From Desulfobacteraceae bacterium (lineage in GTDB: Bacteria; Desulfobacterota; Desulfobacteria; Desulfobacterales; Desulfosarcinaceae): a stretch of DNA of 14,647 bases. The stretch is from NCBI GenBank assembly GCA_027031325.1, contig JALVRI010000323.1, forward strand, positions 1 to 14,647, read 5' to 3'. The position numbers and the translations under genes are program-made. Below the pieces are notes generated by a model. The model made no database searches. It worked only from the letters and a program-made list of their open reading frames with translations, and was not told the origin of the DNA. Positions 7,133 through 13,634 of this stretch are shown in pieces (the stretch's first letter is position 1; each line of letters opens with the position of its first letter).

Positions 7133-8614
7133 ATGAATCTTGCAACCGATCAATGGATACCGGTAATCGACTTCAACCAGGATTTCCGCCTGGTAAGCCT
7201 GGAAGACCTTTTCCACCAGGCCGAAAGTATCGGCGACCTGGCTGTCAACCCGGCCCAGCGCATAGCCCTGCTGCAGCTGCTTATCTGCATAGCCCAGACA
7301 GCCCTTGACGGGCCCCAAACCGAGAAAGACTGGCTCCAATGCCGCCAGGCAATCCAGCCTGAGGTCCGCAGCTACCTTGCCCAAAAGCGACAGAGCTTTG
7401 ATCTGACCGGCAGCCGGCCCTTCATGCAGGCAGGTGACCTGGAATGTGATCCCAAAGGCAAAAAAATCCTCAAGGCCCTTGACTGCCGGACACCTTTCGG
7501 CGGCAGCGCCAGTATCCATTTTGCCCGCGACCTGGCAGACCGCGACCAAATACCACCACCGGCTCAGACCGCCCTGGATCTACTTTGCCTGCTGAACTTT
7601 TCTCCCGGCGGCAAGGTGGGTCAAGCCATCTGGCAGGGTCAAACCTTCAATGGCTCTACCTTCCAGGCCCCGGCACTCAAGACCATGCATACCTTTATCA
7701 GGGGGGAGAGCCTGCTGGCCACCATATGGCTTAACCTGATCTGTAAAAAAGGCCCCACAGCCAGCCTGGACAACTTGCCCAACCTGACCTGGGGGCGGCC
7801 GGTCTGGGAGCGGTTTCCCGCCGGCCCCGATGACAAAAAGGCCATTTCCAACGCCACCACCACTTACCTGGGACGGCTGGTGCCATTGTCGCGCCTGGTG
7901 CGTATTCTGCCCGGCGAAAAGGGACTGTGTATCATCGGTCCGCCGCCTGAAAGTTTTAAAATCGAGCAGTTGCCGGGATTCAGGAATCCTTTCGCAACAG
8001 TGATAGAATTTCAAAAAGAACATTCCTACCTTAATGTTTCTTCCTCCAGGCATATCTGGCGCGACCTGGGCTCGGTCATAAGCCTTGCCGATATGGGAGG
8101 ACATCAACAGGCAGCCCTGCCGCTTGCCCGGATCAAGCGCCTTTGTTCGCTTTTTAATACCACTGCGATCGAAATCTGGTCCGGTGGCCTGGAAACAGGG
8201 GCAACCGCAGCCAAACTCAACGACCTGCTTGAGTGGAACCTGACTCTGCCCGTGGCTCAGTTCGAACAAAGCGCCCTTGCCAGATATAAGGCCGGGGTTG
8301 AGCTTGCCGGAAAGGCCGAAAAGTTACTGAAAAAAGCAATCGGACAATACTGGAAAAACTTTCAGCGTGACACCAAGGCTATCCCTTATAGCAAAGCCGG
8401 CGCTATATACTGGGCCGAGCTCGACTCCCACTACAACCTCCTGGTGGAGACGGCCTCAAATCAGGTAGCAAGCCTCAACGACACCTGGTACCCTCTTGTG
8501 CGCCGGGCGATGGAAATGGCCTACAGCAAAAGCTGTCCCCACGTTTCGGCCAGGCAAATCCAGGTTTTTGCCGCCGGCCTGGCCGAACTGAGGCTCAAGA
8601 AACTTGAAGAATGA
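7133..8614 (+). CDS. cse1: Cascade large subunit Cse1 (CasA/Cas8e)
   Basis: A 493-residue large subunit of Cascade. In the family it reads the PAM, helps open the target duplex and recruits Cas3. The N-terminus NLATDQWIPV is characteristic, followed by GSRPFMQ (93-99), NLTWGRPVW (217-225) and YLGRLVPLSR (245-254). The C-terminal part is helical (about 370-493), corresponding to the four-helix bundle. Length is close to the 502 residues of E. coli CasA. ATG 7133 is chosen because it directly precedes the conserved N-terminus and has AGGA at 7121-7124, 8 nt upstream. The frame is open further upstream inside cas3, but those residues look unrelated to Cse1. Confidence 0.95.
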   Translation: MNLATDQWIPVIDFNQDFRLVSLEDLFHQAESIGDLAVNPAQRIALLQLLICIAQTALDGPQTEKDWLQCRQAIQPEVRSYLAQKRQSFDLTGSRPFMQAGDLECDPKGKKILKALDCRTPFGGSASIHFARDLADRDQIPPPAQTALDLLCLLNFSPGGKVGQAIWQGQTFNGSTFQAPALKTMHTFIRGESLLATIWLNLICKKGPTASLDNLPNLTWGRPVWERFPAGPDDKKAISNATTTYLGRLVPLSRLVRILPGEKGLCIIGPPPESFKIEQLPGFRNPFATVIEFQKEHSYLNVSSSRHIWRDLGSVISLADMGGHQQAALPLARIKRLCSLFNTTAIEIWSGGLETGATAAKLNDLLEWNLTLPVAQFEQSALARYKAGVELAGKAEKLLKKAIGQYWKNFQRDTKAIPYSKAGAIYWAELDSHYNLLVETASNQVASLNDTWYPLVRRAMEMAYSKSCPHVSARQIQVFAAGLAELRLKKLEE

Positions 8615-8651
8615 AGTCAACCTTCTAACCAACCCAGCCGGAGGAGAACAA

Positions 8652-9173
8652 ATGGATGACTCCAAGACCAAAATCCAGGCTTTTTTGGATTACCTGGAAA
8701 GCCATTGTCATGACCGGGGTATAATGGCCGACCTGCGCCACGGATTCAGTCCCGGCACTGAGTACCGGGCCTGGCCACATGTTGCCCCCTGGTGCGACCT
8801 TACCGATCAGCGCCGCAAATCAATCTTCATAACCATTGCAGGAGCTTTCGCCACCCAGTCTCACAGCGGCGCGCAAGCCGGCAACCTTGGGACCACCTTG
8901 CGCCAACTAGCCGTGCAGGGCGCTTCGGGCAAACCGGACGAAGCCCTCAAGAGTTTCGAGGCCCGCTTCAGGCGCCTGCTCACATGCACAACGGCCCGGC
9001 AGGTCTGCGAAAGACTGCCGGGCATTATCCGGGCAGCCAGCCGCAAGGCAATCGGCATCAACCTTGAAAGGCTCTATTACGATCTGCTCTACTGGGACGA
9101 AAAAGTCAAGCTGGCATGGGCTGCGGCCTACTGGGGCACAGATGCCAGCCAATCTGCCGGACAAGGAGAATGA
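8652..9173 (+). CDS. cse2: Cascade small subunit Cse2 (CasB)
   Basis: A 173-residue, mostly helical protein that in Cascade forms a dimer along the belly and stabilises the displaced strand. Family signatures are DRGIMADLRHG (21-31), EARFRRLL (103-110) and INLERLYYDLLYWDEKVK (136-153). ATG 8652 has GGAGGAG at 8640-8646 with 5-nt spacing, so it is preferred to the in-frame TTG at 8604. The gap after cse1 is 37 nt. Its TGA (9171-9173) sits inside an ATGA where the cas6e frame can also begin. Confidence 0.93.
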   Translation: MDDSKTKIQAFLDYLESHCHDRGIMADLRHGFSPGTEYRAWPHVAPWCDLTDQRRKSIFITIAGAFATQSHSGAQAGNLGTTLRQLAVQGASGKPDEALKSFEARFRRLLTCTTARQVCERLPGIIRAASRKAIGINLERLYYDLLYWDEKVKLAWAAAYWGTDASQSAGQGE

Positions 9174-9178
9174 ATACC

Positions 9179-9766
9179 ATGTTGTTTCTGACCAAAATCG
9201 AAGTCGGTCTGAATCAGGCAGCGCTAATGAAAATCCACGATGCCTACCGCTGGCACAAGCTGTTGTGGCAGGCCTTTCCGGGACCCGAATCCGCTAAGCG
9301 CGACTTTCTTTTCCGGGTGGACAAGCAAGGAACAGGTTTCAGGGTCCTTTTGCTATCGCCCCGCAAACCTCAAGCAACTGAATGGGGTACCTGGCAAACC
9401 AAGCAGGTGGCCCCCGGTTTTACAGAACACAGCCATTACCTTTTCAACCTCAGGGCAAATCCAACCATGCGCCGGGCCTCTGACCGTCGCCGGCTGGCGA
9501 TTTACGCCGAAGACCGCCTGGTTGAATGGATTCATCGCAAGGCGTCCGCTTCAGGTTTCAGGATCAATGACCAGACCCTGCTGGTCGGAGCACCGCTGGA
9601 CCATTATTTCATCCGCAACGGCCGGCGGGGCAAGCACGTCAGCGTCGAGTTCAGCGGCCTGCTCCAAGTCTTCGACCGCGCTTTGTTCCGCAAGGCCTTT
9701 CAAAAGGGAATCGGCCCGGCCAAGGCCTTCGGCTTCGGATTGCTTATGCTTCAACCAATATGCTAA
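9179..9766 (+). CDS. cas6e: crRNA-processing endoribonuclease Cas6e (CasE/Cse3)
   Basis: A 195-residue RNase that cuts the repeat hairpin 3' of its stem and stays bound as the Cascade head. It starts MLFLTKIEV and has WHKLLWQAFPG (25-35), where H26 aligns with the catalytic histidine (H20 in E. coli, H26 in Thermus). It also has LRANPTMRR and the C-terminal glycine-rich loop GIGPAKAFGFGLLML. ATG 9179 is preferred because AAGGAG (9163-9168) is 10 nt away; an alternative ATG at 9170 forms an ATGA with the cse2 stop but is only 1 nt from that site. Position is unusual: in the E. coli operon cas6e follows cas5e, here it sits between cse2 and cas7e. Confidence 0.94.
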   Translation: MLFLTKIEVGLNQAALMKIHDAYRWHKLLWQAFPGPESAKRDFLFRVDKQGTGFRVLLLSPRKPQATEWGTWQTKQVAPGFTEHSHYLFNLRANPTMRRASDRRRLAIYAEDRLVEWIHRKASASGFRINDQTLLVGAPLDHYFIRNGRRGKHVSVEFSGLLQVFDRALFRKAFQKGIGPAKAFGFGLLMLQPIC

Positions 9767-9784
9767 ATCAAAGGAGAGAAAAAC

Positions 9785-10879
9785 ATGGACCTCATCGAAC
9801 TTCACATTTTGCAGAGTTTCCCGGTCACCTGCCTCAACCGCGACGATGTGGGCGCACCCAAAACGGCCTTTTTCGGCGGTTGTCCGCGGGCACGGGTATC
9901 CAGCCAGAGCTGGAAGAGAGCTATCCGCCTGGCTGCCAAGCAGAGCCAAAACGGCGAGTTTTTCCAGGGCCAACGCACAAGGTATGTGGTTAAATACCTG
10001 GAGCAGGCCTTCGGCGAAAAGGGCCTCAATGAATCCGAGGCTGCTGAACTTGCCCAGCTAATCACTAAAGCCATCGTCAAGAAGCTCGACGATCCTGAAA
10101 AAGGCAATGTCAAAACCCTGCTTTTCTTTTCTCCCGCAGAACTTGCGGCGGTAGTCGATGCGATCCTCGCCCAGGACTACAAAAAGGCCCTGAAAGAAAA
10201 ACCAAAAACAAAAAAAGGCAAGAAGAAAAGCACCCTGAACACCATGGCTTCCAAAGCTGCCAAGCAGCTTGCGGCCAAGGTCAAGGACGCAGCCGATATC
10301 GCTATTTTCGGCCGCATGGTGGCAGACGATCACAGCCTGATGGTTGAAGGGGCCGGCATGTTCAGTCACGCCCTTTCCACTCACTGCGCGGCCAATGAAA
10401 TCGACTTTTTCAGCGCCGTGGACGACCTGCAGCCAGCCGGAGAGGAAGGTGCCGGTCACATCGGTACTCTCGAGTTCAACTCGGCCTGCTACTACCGTTA
10501 TGTAGGACTGAACCTGGATTTGCTGAGGGATGAAGAACACTTGTCGGCATTGAGCCCCCAGGAATTCAAATCGGTGGTGGAAACCTTCCTGAAAGCCTCC
10601 ATCACTGCGGTTCCCCAGGCCCGGAAAAACTCCATGTTCGGCCATAACCTGCCGGGCTATGTTCTCGGCCTCAGGCGTACGGGACAGCCCCTGTCTCTTG
10701 CCAACGCTTTTGAAAAACCTGTAAGAAGCCAAAAAGGCTACCTGGAAAAAAGCGTCGAGGCCCTGGAGCGACACTGGAAGCAACTCAAGGAAACATACGA
10801 CCTAAAACAGGGAAAAGAGGTGAAAATTCCTGAAAAAACCATGGCGAATTTTATCAAGGAACTGCTGGAGGAAATCTGA
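9785..10879 (+). CDS. cas7e: Cascade backbone subunit Cas7e (CasC/Cse4)
   Basis: A 364-residue protein, six copies of which in E. coli Cascade coat the crRNA spacer. N-terminal hallmarks are SFPVTCLNRDDVGAPK (11-26) and RARVSSQSWKRAIR (35-48). Later come IAIFGRMVADD (about 172-182) and STHCAANEIDFFSAVDDL (about 198-215). Length equals E. coli CasC (363). Residues 133-149 are very lysine-rich (KKALKEKPKTKKGKKKS, 10 Lys of 17). They fall where E. coli Cas7e carries the lysine patch implicated in DNA capture. Start supported by AAGGAG at 9771-9776, 8 nt upstream. Its TGA overlaps the cas5e ATG by one base. Confidence 0.96.
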   Translation: MDLIELHILQSFPVTCLNRDDVGAPKTAFFGGCPRARVSSQSWKRAIRLAAKQSQNGEFFQGQRTRYVVKYLEQAFGEKGLNESEAAELAQLITKAIVKKLDDPEKGNVKTLLFFSPAELAAVVDAILAQDYKKALKEKPKTKKGKKKSTLNTMASKAAKQLAAKVKDAADIAIFGRMVADDHSLMVEGAGMFSHALSTHCAANEIDFFSAVDDLQPAGEEGAGHIGTLEFNSACYYRYVGLNLDLLRDEEHLSALSPQEFKSVVETFLKASITAVPQARKNSMFGHNLPGYVLGLRRTGQPLSLANAFEKPVRSQKGYLEKSVEALERHWKQLKETYDLKQGKEVKIPEKTMANFIKELLEEI

Positions 10880-11550
10880 TGAAAAGTGATCCGGGCTACC
10901 TTGCCCTTTGGCTCGATGGGCCCTTGCAGTCCTGGGGTTACCAGAGCCGCTTCGACCAAAGAACGACCTTGGCCCATCCCACGCGCAGCGGCCTTGTGGG
11001 CATGCTATCTGCGGCCATGGGTATCGACCGGCGGGACAGTCAGGGCCTGCAAATTTTCAGCCGGATGGCAATTACCATTTACGCTTTCCGCCAGGGGCCC
11101 TTGCTGGAAGATTTCCACACCATCGGCGGAGGCTGGAACCACAAGCAGAACCCTCAAAACATAGTCGTCAAAACAGACGGAAATCCGACGGCCAAGGAAA
11201 AGCCGGGTGTCACGGTGGTCAGCCGTCGTCAGTACCTGCAAGCTTCACGTTTTGGCGTAGTGGTCGAATGTCCCGCCGATCTTGGCGGGAAACTTGCTGC
11301 AGCCCTTGTCAACCCCCGCTGGGGAATCTGGCTTGGCCGTAAAAGCTGTATCCCGGCCGCACCCGTATTCCAGGGCAGCTTCCCAACCCATGCACAGGCC
11401 CTGGAACGGCTTCAAACCCTGGCCGGCCACAAGCCTCAGCGCGTGGTAAAAGAAGTCGATAAATTGGAAGAGGGTACCGAGACCCTGATGGATTTTCCTT
11501 TGGATTTTAGCAAGCGCCTGTTCAGGCCCCGGCGAATTGCAGTGGAGTAA
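10879..11550 (+). CDS. cas5e: Cascade subunit Cas5e (CasD)
   Basis: A 223-residue RAMP protein that in Cascade grips the 5' handle of the crRNA and caps the Cas7 filament. Signatures are LALWLDGPLQSWG (8-20), THPTRSG-like AHPTRSGLVGMLSAAMG (32-48), DFHTIGGGW (78-86) and LGRKSCIPAAP (152-162). Length matches E. coli CasD (224). The ATG overlaps the cas7e TGA (TGATG), and GGAGGAA at 10867-10873 lies 5 nt upstream, so translation is probably coupled. This keeps Cas7e and Cas5e synthesis linked. Confidence 0.95.
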   Translation: MKSDPGYLALWLDGPLQSWGYQSRFDQRTTLAHPTRSGLVGMLSAAMGIDRRDSQGLQIFSRMAITIYAFRQGPLLEDFHTIGGGWNHKQNPQNIVVKTDGNPTAKEKPGVTVVSRRQYLQASRFGVVVECPADLGGKLAAALVNPRWGIWLGRKSCIPAAPVFQGSFPTHAQALERLQTLAGHKPQRVVKEVDKLEEGTETLMDFPLDFSKRLFRPRRIAVE

Positions 11551-11555
11551 ATAGC

Positions 11556-12395
11556 ATGCCAATTTTCGAAAAACCGCCTTTGGAAACCCTTACTCCTGCC
11601 AAGGAACGCTGGACGCCTGTCTTGCTGGAACACGGTCGGCTGGAAGTTGACGATTCCAGTGTAAAGTGGATCGGCGCCGACCGCACGGTGATCCGCATCC
11701 CGGTGGCCACGGTAAGTGCCATCATGCTTGGTCCCGGCACTACGGTTACCCATGCTGCCATGAAGGCCTGCGCGGAAACCAACACCCCGGTCTGCTGGGT
11801 GGGGGCCGAAGCAATGCGCTTTTATGCTTTCGGCACCACTCCCACCCACGACAACAGCCGTGCCCGCCACCAAGCCGCCGTCCATGCCTCCCGAGCCAAG
11901 CGGACGGCGGTGGCCAAGAAAATGTTCGTCATGCGCTTCGGTGACGAACAAGCCGTCGCCGGTTCCACCATAAAAAAGTTGATGGGTATGGAGGGTAAAC
12001 GGGTAAAAGCCCTTTATGCCAGAATGGGGCAAAAGTACGGAGTCTCCTGGAAAGGACGCAACTACAATCCGGATAACTGGTGCCTGGCGGACAATATCAA
12101 CCGGGCCATCTCGGCTGCCAATGCCGCCCTTTACGCCCTTACCACCGCCATTGTCTGTTCCTTGGGCTATCTTCCCCAGCTCGGTTTCATCCACTCGGCC
12201 GGCACCATCCCCTTTGTTTTCGATATGGCTGACATCTACAAGCCTCAAACCACGCTTGAGGCCGCCTTTGAAACCATTAGCCTCAACCCGAAGGCAAGCG
12301 AGCAGGATGTACTGGCCCGGCTGAAGTTTTACATCGAAAGAACGCGCCTTGCTCGCAAAATGCCCGGGGACATCGAAAGGCTGCTTGATGTATGA
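11556..12395 (+). CDS. cas1e: CRISPR spacer integrase Cas1e
   Basis: A 279-residue metal-dependent integrase. With Cas2 it forms the complex that inserts prespacers at the leader-repeat junction. The N-terminal beta domain includes ERWTPVLLEHGRLEV and TVTHAAMKACAETNTPVCWVG. The catalytic helical domain has E146 (MGMEGKRVKALY), H213 (LGFIHSAGTIPF) and D223/D226 (VFDMADIYK). The H-to-D spacings of 10 and 13 equal those of E. coli H208, D218 and D221, so the active site looks intact. It is shorter than E. coli Cas1 (305), mainly at the C-terminus. GGAG at 11544-11547 precedes the ATG by 8 nt. The gap before it is 5 nt; the 92-nt gap after it is exceptional for this operon. Confidence 0.95.
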   Translation: MPIFEKPPLETLTPAKERWTPVLLEHGRLEVDDSSVKWIGADRTVIRIPVATVSAIMLGPGTTVTHAAMKACAETNTPVCWVGAEAMRFYAFGTTPTHDNSRARHQAAVHASRAKRTAVAKKMFVMRFGDEQAVAGSTIKKLMGMEGKRVKALYARMGQKYGVSWKGRNYNPDNWCLADNINRAISAANAALYALTTAIVCSLGYLPQLGFIHSAGTIPFVFDMADIYKPQTTLEAAFETISLNPKASEQDVLARLKFYIERTRLARKMPGDIERLLDV

Positions 12396-12475
12396 CCAAA
12401 AAAATGATCCGGGCTTTTGCTGGGCTGCCATTCCAGGATTGGCAGCGACAGGACAAAACACCACAAATTGCTTAA
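12392..12475 (+). CDS. Possible 27-residue small protein or leader peptide between cas1e and cas2e
   Basis: An ATG at 12392 overlaps the cas1e stop as ATGA and opens a frame beginning MTKKMIRAFAGLPF that ends with TAA at 12473-12475. That stop is 12 nt before the cas2e ATG, and the TAA abuts the cas2e ribosome site AAAGGTG (12474-12480). It nearly fills the 92-nt gap. AAAGG at 12375-12379 is 12 nt upstream, which is long, so start by reinitiation after cas1e would be needed. No family is recognised. It may be chance in a short gap. Confidence 0.25.
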   Translation: MTKKMIRAFAGLPFQDWQRQDKTPQIA

Positions 12476-12487
12476 AGGTGTTCGGAA

Positions 12488-12784
12488 ATGACCGTAATAA
12501 TCTGCAATGATACCCCACCTGCCATAAGAGGAATGCTAAAACGTTGGTTTATCGAACCTAAACCGAACGTGTTTGTAGGTTCGGTCAATCGCAGAACCCG
12601 GGAAAAAACCCTGGAATACATCCGCCGTAACGCCCAGGGTCTTGGCATGCTGGTGATTTTTGATGACAATTCAAGCCAGGGTTTTGCGATTGAGTTTAGC
12701 GGTCCGACCCATCGCCGGCCGGTACTTCGCAGCGGTTTGACCCTGGTTGCCGAAAAATGGGCTGAAGGTGAAAAACAGTGCTGA
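12488..12784 (+). CDS. cas2e: Cas2e, structural partner of Cas1 in spacer integration
   Basis: A 98-residue ferredoxin-like-fold protein that dimerises and bridges two Cas1 dimers. It shows MTVIICNDTPPAIRGMLKRW, NVFVGSVNRRTREK, GMLVIFDDNSSQGFAIEF and the late HRRPVLRSGLTLV, matching the order of E. coli Cas2e (VPPRLRGRL, GVYVGDVSAKIRE, NRRTPVDLDGLRLV). Length is slightly above E. coli's 94; the C-terminal tail is charged (AEKWAEGEKQC). AAAGGTG at 12474-12480 is 7 nt upstream. Its stop lies inside the following exonuclease gene (7-nt overlap), so the two are translationally coupled. Confidence 0.93.
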   Translation: MTVIICNDTPPAIRGMLKRWFIEPKPNVFVGSVNRRTREKTLEYIRRNAQGLGMLVIFDDNSSQGFAIEFSGPTHRRPVLRSGLTLVAEKWAEGEKQC

Positions 12785-13578
12785 CCAAAACCTTTGTCGG
12801 ACTTGCCGGTCTAAGCCAGGGGGCTGAAGGTACACTTTGGAAAAGCGGCATTCTCAACTGGGACCAGGCCTCCAGGACAGACCGCCTGCCGTTTTCAGAG
12901 AAAAAAGCGCGTGAGCTGAAAAGGGAAATCCGGCACGCCCGCGTTGCCTTGGCAGCCGGCCTTGCCGACTGGTTCTTTCAGCGCCTTCCCTGGGCCCACA
13001 AAGTAAGGCTGCTGTCGAATTTCGCCAACTCGGCTGCTTTTCTGGACCTGGAAACCACAGGACTTTCCCGCAACGACCGGATAACCACAGCCGCGCTTTA
13101 CCTTGATGGCAAGATGCATCTTTTCGTCAGGGGGATAAACCTTGAAGAAATACTCTCGCTTCTTCCAATGGCTAATGTCATTGTGACTTTCAATGGCACA
13201 CGCTTCGACCTGCCTTTTTTACAGCGCATGTTCAAACTCTCGCTGAAGGCGGCCCATATTGATCTGATGTTTGCCCTCAAAGCATATGGTTATCAGGGCG
13301 GACAGAAAAAGATCGAACATTCATTGTCGATTATGCGACCTGCAGAAATAGGCGAAATTAATGGAAGCGATGCCGTCAGGTTATGGCAAGAATACAAGGC
13401 CGGTAATTTAGGCTGCCTGGAAAGGCTTCTTTTTTACAATGCGCTGGATACCTGGAATTTGGTACTGCTGGCTGAAAAATGTTTCAGCTTTTCAGTTCAA
13501 CAATATCCATTAAAAATGGAATTGCCGCAATTCAGAAAACCGGAAATAAGTCGTGTAATCGACCAACTTGTTCTTTGA
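12778..13578 (+). CDS. YprB-like DEDDy 3'-5' exonuclease (RNase H-like fold), coupled to cas2e
   Basis: A 266-residue soluble protein. N-terminal about 80 residues: FVGLAGLSQGAEGTLWKSGI..W resembles the helical 'GIG...LW..GI.W' preamble of YprB-type proteins. The nuclease domain has Exo I FLDLETTGLS (D90, E92), Exo II VTFNGTRFDLPFL (N139, D144), HIDLMF (D162) and Exo III YNALD (Y220, D224). That gives a full DEDDy set with tyrosine rather than the histidine of DnaQ. Also family-like are GYQGGQKKIEHSL and DAVRLWQEY. The start is GTG 12778, with AAGGTG at 12765-12770 and 7-nt spacing. The gene lies between cas2e and the array, so a role in trimming prespacer 3' ends is inferred from position. 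YprB-family proteins also occur outside CRISPR loci, and a general DNA/RNA repair role is the alternative. Confidence 0.85.
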   Translation: MLTKTFVGLAGLSQGAEGTLWKSGILNWDQASRTDRLPFSEKKARELKREIRHARVALAAGLADWFFQRLPWAHKVRLLSNFANSAAFLDLETTGLSRNDRITTAALYLDGKMHLFVRGINLEEILSLLPMANVIVTFNGTRFDLPFLQRMFKLSLKAAHIDLMFALKAYGYQGGQKKIEHSLSIMRPAEIGEINGSDAVRLWQEYKAGNLGCLERLLFYNALDTWNLVLLAEKCFSFSVQQYPLKMELPQFRKPEISRVIDQLVL

Positions 13579-13634
13579 CAATTTGAATACACAACATCTT
13601 GTGTTATGATAATTTTAAGCCTCAGGACTTTGGC
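13579..13634 (+). promoter_or_regulatory. CRISPR leader
   Basis: The 56 nt between the exonuclease stop and repeat 1 are AT-rich and lie on the 5' side of the repeats as oriented by comparison with E. coli I-E repeats. Functional leader sequence may extend back into the exonuclease gene. It contains the array promoter and an ACACAA-CATC-TTGTGT dyad at 13589-13604. No match to the IHF consensus WATCAANNNNTTR was found by eye. Confidence 0.65.
13583..13610 (+). promoter_or_regulatory. Array promoter with extended -10
   Basis: TTGAAT (13583-13588), 16 nt, TATGAT (13605-13610), with an upstream TG at 13602-13603 forming an extended -10 (TGTTATGAT). The predicted start is near 13617, about 18 nt before repeat 1. 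Cas-operon read-through is also possible, since no terminator is visible in between. Confidence 0.55.

Noticed and set aside
8604..8651. TTG start for Cse2 overlapping cse1
   Set aside because: ATG 8652 has a strong GGAGGAG at good spacing and begins the family-like sequence.
9116..9178. Longer Cas6e start inside cse2
   Set aside because: The extra residues are a frame-shadow of Cse2; the family N-terminus is MLFLTKIEV at 9179, with 9170 the only credible alternative.
13575..13580. Perfect TTGACA as the -35 of the array promoter
   Set aside because: It is 24 nt from TATGAT, too far for a normal promoter; TTGAAT at 13583 with 16-nt spacing and an extended -10 fits better.
13561..13634. IHF site in the leader
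   Set aside because: Checked by eye on both strands against WATCAANNNNTTR; only partial matches (AATCGA, TATCAT) without the second half at correct spacing.
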